Shown in pieces: positions 1 to 8,051 of a stretch of DNA of 64,000 nt (position 1 is its first letter; every line of letters starts with the position of its first letter). A program made the translations under genes and the position numbers. This stretch comes from Psychroflexus sp. ALD_RP9. Lineage in GTDB: Bacteria; Bacteroidota; Bacteroidia; Flavobacteriales; Flavobacteriaceae. The notes below the pieces were generated by a model. That model worked only from the letters and a program-made list of their open reading frames with translations. It had not been told where the DNA came from and did not search any database. The DNA lies in the NCBI RefSeq assembly GCF_017311165.1, contig NZ_CP062973.1, forward strand, positions 1,798,001 to 1,862,000. The letters are read 5' to 3'.

Positions 1-54
1 TGAAATATGTTTATACACTGTAAAAATTAGTAAACGCCATCAAAATTAATAGTT

Positions 55-813
55 ATGTCTCAAGAAGTTTCCACTTTAAAAGCCCAAAACCTTATTAAAT
101 CTTATAAAGGCGTAAATGTTGTAAAAGGTGTTTCGTTAGAAGTAAGTCAAGGTGAAATTGTTGGTTTATTAGGCCCTAATGGTGCAGGGAAAACAACATC
201 ATTTTATATGATTGTTGGCTTAATTAAGCCTAATGGAGGAAATATTTTCTTGAATGACACCAATATTACAAAATTTCCGATGTACAAACGTGCACAAAAT
301 GGAATTGGATACCTAGCGCAAGAAGCTTCAATTTTTAGGAAATTAAGTATTGAAGACAACATCATGAGCGTTCTTGAGCTGACCAGTTTAAATAAGCAAG
401 AACGCGAAGAAAAAATGGAAAGTTTAATAGATGAATTTGGACTTAACCATATCAGAACAAACCGAGGTGATTTGCTCTCTGGAGGCGAACGTCGCCGAAC
501 TGAAATTGCTCGTGCTTTAGCAACTGATCCAAAATTTATTTTATTAGATGAACCCTTTGCTGGTGTAGATCCTGTTGCAGTTGAAGATATTCAGAAAATT
601 GTTGCTCAGCTTAAAAATAAAAATATTGGTATTTTAATTACCGATCATAATGTGCAAGAAACACTTGCTATTACAGATCATACCTATTTAATGTTTGAAG
701 GCAAAATTTTAAAACACGGTATTCCTGAAGAGCTTGCTGAAGACGAAATGGTTCGTAAAGTTTATTTAGGGCAAAACTTCGAACTTAGAAAGAAAAAACT
801 TTTTAAAGACTAA
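55..813 (+). CDS. lptB: LPS export ABC transporter ATPase LptB
   Basis: Cytoplasmic ATPase that drives transport of lipopolysaccharide from the inner membrane across the periplasm, working with the LptF/LptG permeases. At 252 residues it has the family's usual length. Visible motifs are Walker A GPNGAGKTT (residues 40-48), Q-loop Q89, the ABC signature LSGGE (141-145) and Walker B FILLDE (161-166), with a switch histidine in the ITDHNVQET segment. LSGGERRRTEIARAL is characteristic of LptB rather than of other ABC ATPases. A candidate partner permease lies about 4 kb away on the other strand (4827-5897). The stop codon overlaps the stop of the convergent neighbour by 4 nt, so no separate terminator fits between them. 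Confidence 0.95.
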   Translation: MSQEVSTLKAQNLIKSYKGVNVVKGVSLEVSQGEIVGLLGPNGAGKTTSFYMIVGLIKPNGGNIFLNDTNITKFPMYKRAQNGIGYLAQEASIFRKLSIEDNIMSVLELTSLNKQEREEKMESLIDEFGLNHIRTNRGDLLSGGERRRTEIARALATDPKFILLDEPFAGVDPVAVEDIQKIVAQLKNKNIGILITDHNVQETLAITDHTYLMFEGKILKHGIPEELAEDEMVRKVYLGQNFELRKKKLFKD

Positions 814-2066
814 GTTTTTTTCTTTTGTTTTTTAGCCGCTGGAAACAAGATATTATTTAAAATCAAACGGTAACCAGGTGAGTTAGGATGTAGCTTAAGT
901 TCAGTTTTTGGGTCACCGACCATATGTCTGTAATCTTCAGGATCATGACCGCCATAAAATGTAAAAAATCCTTTTCCTTTAATTCCATGAATGTAACGGG
1001 CTTCACCATTCACCCTATTTTTTCCTAGAACTAAAACATTCGATTTAATTTGATTTGGATTAAAAGCAGTGGTTTGTCCCATAAAACCTTTAACTAAAGC
1101 AGTATGGTTTTGATTTAGCATTGTTGGAATTGGATCCCACTTGGCAGAATATTCATTTAAAGTGAAGTAATCTTTTTGCATAGGCACTTTCCGTCTAGAA
1201 GTCATATCAATAGAAGAATACTCATAAACCATAGGGCTTTTTTCTAAAATGAAATCAGTAAAGGCAAATGTTTTTGAGTAGTCAATTTTAGACTGATAAC
1301 CTGGATCACTAGGGTCGCCATCAAACATGGGCTCACAAATGTCTACGCCTTCAGCTGAGAGCGCAATATCAAATGAATCTGTTGCACTGCACATCGCGAA
1401 CATGAATCCGCCACCAATTACATAATCTTTAATTTTTTTAGCGACAGCTAGTTTCTCTTTAGAGACTTTGTTGTACCCTAAAGATTTCGCCAAAGCTTCA
1501 GCTTCCTGCTTGGCTTCAATATACCAGGATTGTGCACGATAAGCGCGATAAAATTTTCCATATTGACCTGTAAAATCTTCATGATGCAAATGCAACCAAT
1601 CGTACAATAAAAGTTCATTTTCAAGAACATTTTTATCATAAATCGTTTCATAAGGAATTTCAGCATAGGTTAAAACCATGGTTACAGCATCATCCCAAGG
1701 CGCTTTGTCTGTTGGAGTATAAACAGCAATTTTAGGAGCTTTTTCTAGAATTACAGCTGATTTGTTTTCAGAAGGACTATCAATACTTTTAAGTAAATTT
1801 TTTGCTTCAGTATTCGAAATCACTTCAAAATCTACATTTCTTATGATGCACTCACGTTTTAAGTCGTCAGTATAGCTTGTTAAAAATGAGCCGCCTCTGT
1901 GGTTTAAAAGCCATTGAACTTTTTGTTGTTGTTCTAATAACCAATAGGTAATTCCGTAAGCCTTTAAATGATTACTCTGACTTTCGTAATCCATCGGAAT
2001 TAGAATAAAATTAGCCTTAGCGAATAAGCTAACAAACAATAAAAAGGCAGTCAGTTTAAATTTCAT
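810..2066 (-). CDS. Secreted glutamine-amidotransferase-like protein (usually mislabelled asparagine synthetase B)
   Basis: A 418-residue exported protein with a signal peptide (roughly residues 1-18). Flavobacterial homologues are commonly labelled asparagine synthetase B, but I see neither the N-terminal catalytic Cys of the Ntn glutaminase domain nor an SGGxDS pyrophosphate loop. What is visible is a GGGFMFAMCSATD segment near residue 225, resembling the nucleophile elbow of class I glutamine-amidotransferase-like folds, and a later YGGHDPEDYRH segment that could supply a His. An upstream KIAVYTPTDKAPWDDA segment fits a Rossmann-like start. It lies 9 nt downstream of dnaB and is probably cotranscribed with it. 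Presence of the gene is certain; its enzymatic role is unknown. Confidence 0.85.
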   Translation of the reverse strand: MKFKLTAFLLFVSLFAKANFILIPMDYESQSNHLKAYGITYWLLEQQQKVQWLLNHRGGSFLTSYTDDLKRECIIRNVDFEVISNTEAKNLLKSIDSPSENKSAVILEKAPKIAVYTPTDKAPWDDAVTMVLTYAEIPYETIYDKNVLENELLLYDWLHLHHEDFTGQYGKFYRAYRAQSWYIEAKQEAEALAKSLGYNKVSKEKLAVAKKIKDYVIGGGFMFAMCSATDSFDIALSAEGVDICEPMFDGDPSDPGYQSKIDYSKTFAFTDFILEKSPMVYEYSSIDMTSRRKVPMQKDYFTLNEYSAKWDPIPTMLNQNHTALVKGFMGQTTAFNPNQIKSNVLVLGKNRVNGEARYIHGIKGKGFFTFYGGHDPEDYRHMVGDPKTELKLHPNSPGYRLILNNILFPAAKKQKKKT

Positions 2067-2075
2067 AAAGTGTTT

Positions 2076-3620
2076 TTAAAAAGGAACACCATTATCATCA
2101 TCGGCATTTAAGTTAGGTGAATCATCTCCAAAAACATCGTCTGAATTGGGTAGATGAGCCGTTGAAATTTGGTCATCGCTATTCATGCTCGAGCTAATTT
2201 CTTCTAATGGTGCGTCAAAGGTGTTAAGGTTTTCAAATTTACCAAGGTGACCGACAAATTTAAGTCTAATATTATCAAGCCCACCATTTCTGTGTTTGGC
2301 AACAATAAATTCGGCTTGACCTTCAGTTGGTGTGGCATCATCATCGTCCCATTCTTCGATACCATAATATTCAGGTCTAAATATAAAGGATACAATATCT
2401 GCATCTTGTTCAATTGCGCCAGATTCTCTTAAATCACTTAAAAGAGGTCTTTTACTTCCACCACGTGTTTCTACTGCACGTGACAACTGTGAAAGAGCAA
2501 TTACTGGTACATCTAGTTCTTTAGCTAAAGCTTTTAAGTTTCTTGAAATGGTTGAAATTTCTTGTTCACGGTTTCCATTTTTATTGCTTGAACCACCTGT
2601 CATAAGTTGAAGGTAGTCAATTACAATTAATTTAATACCATGTTGTGAAGATAGGCGTCTAGCCTTTGCTCGTAAATCAAAAATTGAAAGCGATGGTGTA
2701 TCATCAATAAATAATGGTGCTTTTTCTAAAGATTTTACTTTAACATTGAGTAATTCCCATTCGTGTTGTTCAAGTTGACCTGTTCTAAGTTTTTCAGAAG
2801 ATAGGCTTGTTTCTGATGAAATTAAACGTGTAATTAATTGTACAGATGACATTTCTAAGGAGAAAAATGCTACTGGAACGCCTTGACCAACGGCAATATT
2901 TCTAGCCATCGATAAAGTTAGAGCTGTTTTACCCATACCTGGACGCGCCGCAACTATAATTAAATCACTTGGTTGCCAACCAGATGTTAATTTGTCTAAA
3001 TCATTAAATCCAGATGGAATACCACTTAAGCCTTCTTTGTTTGAAATTTCTTCAATTCGCTTTTTGGCTTGCATGACTAATTGCTGAGCAGTCTCTGAAG
3101 ATTTTTTGATATTACCTTGAGTAACTTCATATAACTTAGATTCTGCATGATCTAATAAATCAAAAACGTCAGTCCCTTCATCATAAGCTTCTTCTATGAT
3201 TTCATTTGAGATATGAATAAGACTTCGTTGTATATATTTTTGTAAAATGATACGAGCATGGTATTCAATATGAGCTGAAGAAGATACCTTTTGTGTGAGT
3301 TGAATGAGGTAATATTCGCCACCGCAAAGACTTAATTTTTTTTCCTTTTTTAACTCATTTGCAACTGTTAACAAGTCAATTGCCTGACCCTGCTCAAATA
3401 AATATTTAATAGCTTCATAAATATGTTGATGTGCCTCTTTGTAAAAAGCTTCTGGTTTTAAAATATCGATGGTTTCATCAACACCTTTTTTATCGATAAG
3501 CATCGCGCCTAAAACAACTTCCTCAATATCAACAGCTTGAGGCGGTATTTTACCACGCTGTAAGTTAATGACTTCTTGGTTTTGTTGAGATTTTGTTTGG
3601 CTTGATTTTATTTGTTCCAT
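2076..3620 (-). CDS. dnaB: Replicative DNA helicase DnaB
   Basis: Hexameric helicase that unwinds DNA at the replication fork and recruits primase (dnaG is also in this window, at 47280-49241). The 514 residues comprise the N-terminal collar domain starting at PPQAVDIEEVVLGAML and the RecA-like motor. Walker A ARPGMGKTA lies around residues 223-231, and the Walker B region reads LIVIDYLQLM. The conserved RPLLSDLRESGAIEQDAD segment is also present. No intein interrupts the ATPase core. The acidic tail (DDNGVPF end) is typical of Bacteroidetes DnaB. It leads a two-gene leftward operon. Confidence 0.97.
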   Translation of the reverse strand: MEQIKSSQTKSQQNQEVINLQRGKIPPQAVDIEEVVLGAMLIDKKGVDETIDILKPEAFYKEAHQHIYEAIKYLFEQGQAIDLLTVANELKKEKKLSLCGGEYYLIQLTQKVSSSAHIEYHARIILQKYIQRSLIHISNEIIEEAYDEGTDVFDLLDHAESKLYEVTQGNIKKSSETAQQLVMQAKKRIEEISNKEGLSGIPSGFNDLDKLTSGWQPSDLIIVAARPGMGKTALTLSMARNIAVGQGVPVAFFSLEMSSVQLITRLISSETSLSSEKLRTGQLEQHEWELLNVKVKSLEKAPLFIDDTPSLSIFDLRAKARRLSSQHGIKLIVIDYLQLMTGGSSNKNGNREQEISTISRNLKALAKELDVPVIALSQLSRAVETRGGSKRPLLSDLRESGAIEQDADIVSFIFRPEYYGIEEWDDDDATPTEGQAEFIVAKHRNGGLDNIRLKFVGHLGKFENLNTFDAPLEEISSSMNSDDQISTAHLPNSDDVFGDDSPNLNADDDNGVPF

Positions 3621-3624
3621 AAAA

Positions 3625-3651
3625 CGAAAGTATGAAAATCTAATTTGTCAA
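3625..3651 (-). promoter_or_regulatory. Probable dnaB promoter
   Basis: On the minus strand a TACTTTCG box (3625-3632) is one mismatch from the Bacteroidetes -7 consensus TAnnTTTG, with TTG 16 nt further upstream (3649-3651). It ends only 5 nt before the dnaB ATG at 3620, so the leader would be almost absent. Moderate to weak support. Confidence 0.4.
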
Positions 3652-3672
3652 TACGTTAAAAGACTTGATTTG

Positions 3673-3728
3673 CTATTAACAAGTCATCAACAATTTGATT
3701 GTTAATAACTTAATAATTATGTTGATAA
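3673..3728. other. Cluster of DnaA-box-like 9-mers between dnaB and accA
   Basis: Four 9-mers related to the DnaA box TTATCCACA lie within 56 bp: CTATTAACA (3673-3681, +), TCATCAACA (3684-3692, +), TTATTAACA (3700-3708, -) and TTATCAACA (3720-3728, -). The last is one mismatch from consensus and the others two or three. The region is AT-rich, so chance is a real alternative. Confidence 0.3.
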
Positions 3729-3730
3729 CT

Positions 3731-3762
3731 AAAAAAATCCGAAGTTATTGACACTTCGGATT
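3731..3762 (-). terminator. Intrinsic terminator of accA
   Basis: Read on the minus strand, AATCCGAAGT pairs perfectly with ACTTCGGATT around a 7-nt loop and is followed by a run of T. It lies 26 nt after the accA stop codon. Confidence 0.85.
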
Positions 3763-3787
3763 AATTAACTTCTAGATATATTTGAAT

Positions 3788-4741
3788 TTAATCTTTATAA
3801 ACCCCAATATTAATATATTTATCCATGCGTTGATTTACTAAATCTTCAGCTGATAACTTTTTAAGTTCGCCGAAAGTTTTGGTGATTGTACTAGCAACAG
3901 TTTTATAAGTTTTTTCTTGATCGCTATGGGCGCCTCCTAACGGCTCTTTAACAATTTGGTCTATAATCTTAAGGCGTTTCATATCTTTTGCTGTTAGTTT
4001 TAATGCCTCTGCAGCTGTTTGTTTATGTTCCCAACTGCGCCATAAAATAGAAGAGCATGACTCTGGAGAAATTACAGAATACCAAGTGTTTTCAAGCATT
4101 AAAATTCGGTCACCGACACCAATACCTAATGCGCCACCACTAGCACCTTCACCAATAATAACTGAAATGATAGGAACTTTAAGTTGGCTCATCTCAATAA
4201 TATTTCGGGCGATAGCTTCACCTTGGCCACGTTCTTCGGCTTCAAGACCAGGAAACGCACCTGGTGTATCGATAAAAGTCACTACAGGAATATTAAATTT
4301 TTCGGCACTTTTCATTAAACGTAAAGCTTTACGATAGCCTTCTGGATTTGCCATACCAAAATTACGATACTGACGTGTTTTTGTGTTATAGCCTTTTTGC
4401 TGACCGATAAACATGTAGGATTGGTCACCGATTTTTCCTAAACCTCCAATCATGGCTTTGTCGTCACCATAATTGCGATCGCCGTGTAATTCTAAAAAAG
4501 TATCGCCACAAATGGCTTGAATGTAATTTAAGGTATAAGGTCTGTTAGGATGACGTGAGAGCTGAACACGTTGCCAGGCTGTAAGATTTTTATAAATATC
4601 TTTTTTTGTATCTTCTATCTTTTTTTCGAGTTGTTGGCATGTGCCAGTGACATCAACATCGCTATCAGCGCCGATTTTACAGGCCTTTTCGTATTGTTCT
4701 TGGAGTTCTTTTATAGGCAACTCAAATTCTAAATATTCCAT
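3788..4741 (-). CDS. accA: Acetyl-CoA carboxylase carboxyltransferase subunit alpha
   Basis: Alpha subunit of the carboxyltransferase half of acetyl-CoA carboxylase. With AccD it moves the carboxyl group from biotin to acetyl-CoA to give malonyl-CoA, the first committed step of fatty-acid synthesis. The 317-residue length matches the family. Diagnostic segments include the N-terminal [14 protein letters not shown] helix, [33 protein letters not shown] and [16 protein letters not shown], the last being a crotonase-fold oxyanion region. The gene is monocistronic: it has its own TATATTTG promoter and a strong terminator. Confidence 0.97.
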   Translation of the reverse strand: MEYLEFELPIKELQEQYEKACKIGADSDVDVTGTCQQLEKKIEDTKKDIYKNLTAWQRVQLSRHPNRPYTLNYIQAICGDTFLELHGDRNYGDDKAMIGGLGKIGDQSYMFIGQQKGYNTKTRQYRNFGMANPEGYRKALRLMKSAEKFNIPVVTFIDTPGAFPGLEAEERGQGEAIARNIIEMSQLKVPIISVIIGEGASGGALGIGVGDRILMLENTWYSVISPESCSSILWRSWEHKQTAAEALKLTAKDMKRLKIIDQIVKEPLGGAHSDQEKTYKTVASTITKTFGELKKLSAEDLVNQRMDKYINIGVYKD

Positions 4742-4765
4742 GATTTTTTATTTTAAATCAGCAAA

Positions 4766-4773
4766 CAAATATA
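4766..4773 (-). promoter_or_regulatory. accA promoter -7 element
   Basis: Minus-strand TATATTTG is an exact match to the Bacteroidetes -7 consensus, 24 nt upstream of the accA ATG. A TTTG lies about 24 nt further upstream. Confidence 0.65.
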
Positions 4774-4826
4774 TGAAACCACTTTGAACTACCGTTACAA
4801 AATGTAAAATCAAGTTGTAAAATTAG

Positions 4827-5897
4827 TTATCGTTTTGCTTTTTGGAGTAAAATTATGGCTAATATACTAAATGCAATATTTGAAAACCAGACGGCTAGGA
4901 ATGGTGAAAATGTTGATTTTTCAGCAATTGTACCAAACACTTTATCTAAAAAAATGTAGGTGAAAGCAATAACAACACCAATTGCTAAATTAACGCCCAT
5001 TCCGCCACGGCGTTTCATTGCTGAAACTGAAACAGCAATTATTGTAAGTATAAATGCAGATACGGGAATGCTCCATCGCTTATAAGCCACAACTAAGTAA
5101 GTATTTATAAGTCCAGAGCCTTTTTTACGCTCTTTTTCAATAAACTCATTTAATTCAGTGTAATTTAGAGTTTCAGCGATGTAATTTACCGGAATTAGAG
5201 CTTCAAAATTAAATGGTAGAATGGTGTCAAATGAATTTTTTTTAATAATTACATCTTCACGTTCTCCAACTTTACGCATAACATAATTAGTTAAAGTGTA
5301 AATTGAGTCTTTAAATCTTAAACGCCTTGCACTTATTTTAAATTTTAGCTCATTATCTTCAAAATGTTCTAAAGTAAAGTTACGGGCAATTTTGGCTTCG
5401 GTTCTTAAATTAGCTGCATAAATAAATTCATTATCATTCACTTGGGTGTAAATATCTTGGGTTTGCCTAACTTGTCTTCCTTTTTTTAAATAAGTGTATT
5501 TAAACTTGTTGTAACCTTCGCTAGCATTAGGGTACAAGTACAAACTAAATGCTAAAGCTATTGTGCAAACAATTGTCGCGCCAATAATATAAGGTCTAAG
5601 AAATCTTGAAAATGAAACTCCAGAGCTTAAAAATGCAATAATTTCGGTGTTATTAGCTAATTTTGAAGTGAACCAAATGACTGATAAAAATAGAAGTATT
5701 GGAAATAATAGGTTGGCAAAATAAATTGTAAAATCAAAATAATAGGTCAAAATGGCATCTAATGGTGCTTCATTTTCGATCATATCATCAATTTTTTCTG
5801 ATAAATCGATTACAATTCCTATTGGAATAAATAATAAAATGAGAACACCAAATGTGCCTAAATATCTTTTTAATATGTACCAGTCAAGTATTTTCAA
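4827..5897 (-). CDS. LptF/LptG family permease (YjgP/YjgQ)
   Basis: Inner-membrane permease of the LPS export machine, paired with LptB (55-813). Of the 356 residues, the N-terminal half holds about three membrane helices, beginning ILDWYILKRYLGTFGVLILLF. A periplasmic beta-jellyroll follows (roughly residues 130-265), and three more helices close the protein (from RWSIPVSAFILTIIAVSVS). The N-terminal LDxYILKRYL motif is typical of the family. I cannot say from this sequence whether it is LptF or LptG; the one-gene location resembles the Bacteroidetes LptG position next to tgt. It starts 1 nt after the tgt stop, so the two are cotranscribed. Confidence 0.9.
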   Translation of the reverse strand: MKILDWYILKRYLGTFGVLILLFIPIGIVIDLSEKIDDMIENEAPLDAILTYYFDFTIYFANLLFPILLFLSVIWFTSKLANNTEIIAFLSSGVSFSRFLRPYIIGATIVCTIALAFSLYLYPNASEGYNKFKYTYLKKGRQVRQTQDIYTQVNDNEFIYAANLRTEAKIARNFTLEHFEDNELKFKISARRLRFKDSIYTLTNYVMRKVGEREDVIIKKNSFDTILPFNFEALIPVNYIAETLNYTELNEFIEKERKKGSGLINTYLVVAYKRWSIPVSAFILTIIAVSVSAMKRRGGMGVNLAIGVVIAFTYIFLDKVFGTIAEKSTFSPFLAVWFSNIAFSILAIILLQKAKR

Positions 5898-5898
5898 T

Positions 5899-7029
5899 TT
5901 ATAAACGTGTTGCCATATTTTTTACCATTTTTTCTTTCCATGGCTTAAATGTACCATCAATAATTTGTTGTCTGGCCTCGCGAACCAACCAAAGGTAAAA
6001 GCCTAAATTATGAATACTTGCAATTTGAAGTCCTAATAGTTCTTTAACGCTAAAAAGATGGCGCAAGTATGCTTTTGAATATTCCGTATCAACCCAAGTA
6101 TAACCGTTAGCATCGATAGGAGAGAAGTCGTCTTCCCATTTTTTGTTTTTGATGTTAATAAAGCCATCAGCTGTAAATAACATTCCGTTTCGAGCATTTC
6201 GAGTTGGCATTACGCAGTCAAACATATCAACACCTAAAGCAATATTTTCTAATAAATTAATTGGTGTGCCAACACCCATTAAATAACGTGGTTTGTCTTC
6301 TGGTAAAATGTTATTAACAACTTCGGTCATAGCATACATTTCATCGTCTGGTTCACCAACCGACAAGCCGCCAATAGCGTTACCTTCAGCACCAACGCCA
6401 GCAATATATTCTGCAGACTGTTTTCTTAGGTCTTTATATGTACTGCCTTGAACAATCGGGAACAATGTTTGTTGATGCCCATATAAAGGCTCGGTTTCGT
6501 TAATGCGTTTAATGCATCGTTCAAGCCAGCGATGCGTCATGTGCATGCTTCTTTTAGCGTATTTATAGTCACAAGGATATGGCGTGCATTCATCAAAAGC
6601 CATAATAATATCAGCACCAATTTCACGTTGAACATCCATGACATTTTCTGGTGTAAACCAATGCATAGAACCATCAATATGAGATTTAAATTTCACACCT
6701 TCTTCTTTAATCTTTCTATTCGCAGAAAGTGAGTAAACTTGATAGCCGCCACTATCGGTTAAAATGTTACGATCCCAATTCATAAACTGATGTAAGCCAC
6801 CAGCTTTTTTCAAAATTTCTGTACCAGGTCTTAAAAATAAATGATATGTGTTACCTAATATAATATCTGGATTTATAGCTTCACGAAGTTCCTTTTGATG
6901 AACGCCTTTAACTGTAGCTCTAGTGCCAACAGGCATAAAAATAGGCGTTTCTATTGTTCCGTGATCTGTTGTAATTGTTCCAGCACGAGCTTTTGAAAGC
7001 GGGTCTACTTTATGTTTCTCAAATTTCAT
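5899..7029 (-). CDS. tgt: tRNA-guanine transglycosylase, zinc-cysteine-less form
   Basis: Exchanges guanine-34 of GUN-anticodon tRNAs for a queuosine precursor. 376 residues, TIM-barrel type. The base-binding Asp is D92 in TDSGGYQV, and the nucleophile Asp lies near residue 271 in MFDCVMPTRNARNG. In classical bacterial Tgt a zinc site is formed by DPxCxCxxC plus a later His. Here the aligned stretch near residues 303-322 reads DANGYTWVDTEYSKAYLRHL, with the three Cys positions replaced by Gly, Thr and Asp; the SIHNLGFYL His is kept. It is the first gene of a tgt-permease operon. Confidence 0.95.
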   Translation of the reverse strand: MKFEKHKVDPLSKARAGTITTDHGTIETPIFMPVGTRATVKGVHQKELREAINPDIILGNTYHLFLRPGTEILKKAGGLHQFMNWDRNILTDSGGYQVYSLSANRKIKEEGVKFKSHIDGSMHWFTPENVMDVQREIGADIIMAFDECTPYPCDYKYAKRSMHMTHRWLERCIKRINETEPLYGHQQTLFPIVQGSTYKDLRKQSAEYIAGVGAEGNAIGGLSVGEPDDEMYAMTEVVNNILPEDKPRYLMGVGTPINLLENIALGVDMFDCVMPTRNARNGMLFTADGFINIKNKKWEDDFSPIDANGYTWVDTEYSKAYLRHLFSVKELLGLQIASIHNLGFYLWLVREARQQIIDGTFKPWKEKMVKNMATRL

Positions 7030-7048
7030 ATAAATTTCAACTAGGTTG

Positions 7049-7056
7049 CAAATATA
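7049..7056 (-). promoter_or_regulatory. tgt promoter -7 element
   Basis: Exact minus-strand TATATTTG, 19 nt upstream of the tgt ATG. It is arranged back to back with the transketolase promoter at 7157-7164. Confidence 0.65.
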
Positions 7057-7127
7057 GGTAACTCTATTCTAAGAGCCTTTACTAAATTGAAATTGAAATT
7101 TTATTTAGTTTCAATAAATCACATAAA

Positions 7128-7164
7128 TTTGAGCAAGAATTCTTTCATAAAAATAGTACTTTTG
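7128..7164 (+). promoter_or_regulatory. Transketolase operon promoter
   Basis: Exact -7 element TACTTTTG at 7157-7164, with TTTG at 7128-7131 (25-nt spacer, slightly long). The ATG follows 25 nt after the -7 box. Confidence 0.65.
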
Positions 7165-7189
7165 TGCAACTTTTAATATTATTACATAA

Positions 7190-8035
7190 ATGTCTACAAC
7201 ACAACAACTTCAAGATTTTGTCACGCAAGTTAGACGTGATATTCTAAGACAAGTACATCAGGTAAATTCAGGTCATCCAGGCGGTTCGCTGGGTTGTGCC
7301 GAATTCTTTTCAGTTCTCTATCAAGAGATTATGAATTATTCTAAAGATTTTGATATGGATGGAAAAAATGAAGATCTCTTCTTTTTGTCTAATGGCCATA
7401 TTTCACCTGTATTTTACAGTGTTTTAGCCCGTTCTGGATTTTTTCCTGTAAAAGAATTACAAACATTTAGAAAAATTGACTCCAGATTACAAGGTCATCC
7501 GACAACGCATGAAGGCTTGCCAGGTGTTCGTATTGCATCAGGTTCATTAGGTCAAGGTTTGTCGGTGGCAATTGGTGCAGCTGCCGCCAAGAAACTTAAT
7601 AATGATGATAGTATAGTTTATACATTACATGGTGATGGTGAATTGCAGGAAGGCCAAAACTGGGAAGCGATTATGTACGCCGCTGCTAATCATGTTGATA
7701 ATCTAGTGGCAACGGTAGATTATAACAAAAAACAAATTGATGGCTCTACAGATGATGTTTTAGCTCTTGGTGATTTAAAAGCAAAGTTTGAAGCTTTTGG
7801 CTGGAGCGTTTTAGAATTAAAAGATGGTAATGATATCAAAGCTATACAGTCAACACTTTCTCTTGCTAAATCTCAAACAGGAAACCTAAAGCCAATTGTT
7901 ATTTTAATGGAAACAGAAATGGGTCATGGTGTTGATTTTATGATGGGAACTCATGCCTGGCACGGGAAAGCACCTAATGATGTTCAACTAGAAAGTGCAC
8001 TATCTCAAAACCCAGAAACTTTAGGAGACTATTAA
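7190..8035 (+). CDS. Transketolase, N-terminal subunit
   Basis: First half of a split transketolase, which transfers two-carbon units in the non-oxidative pentose phosphate pathway using thiamine diphosphate. The 281 residues correspond to the cofactor pyrophosphate-binding domain, with SGHPGGSLG near the N-terminus and the Mg/ThDP motif GDGELQEGQNWEA from about residue 148, ending in the NKKQ segment. The C-terminal half is encoded 16 nt downstream. The split form is the usual one in many Bacteroidetes, archaea and Gram-positives, so this is not a broken gene. Confidence 0.95.
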   Translation: MSTTQQLQDFVTQVRRDILRQVHQVNSGHPGGSLGCAEFFSVLYQEIMNYSKDFDMDGKNEDLFFLSNGHISPVFYSVLARSGFFPVKELQTFRKIDSRLQGHPTTHEGLPGVRIASGSLGQGLSVAIGAAAAKKLNNDDSIVYTLHGDGELQEGQNWEAIMYAAANHVDNLVATVDYNKKQIDGSTDDVLALGDLKAKFEAFGWSVLELKDGNDIKAIQSTLSLAKSQTGNLKPIVILMETEMGHGVDFMMGTHAWHGKAPNDVQLESALSQNPETLGDY

Positions 8036-8051
8036 TTTTTAAGAAAATATC

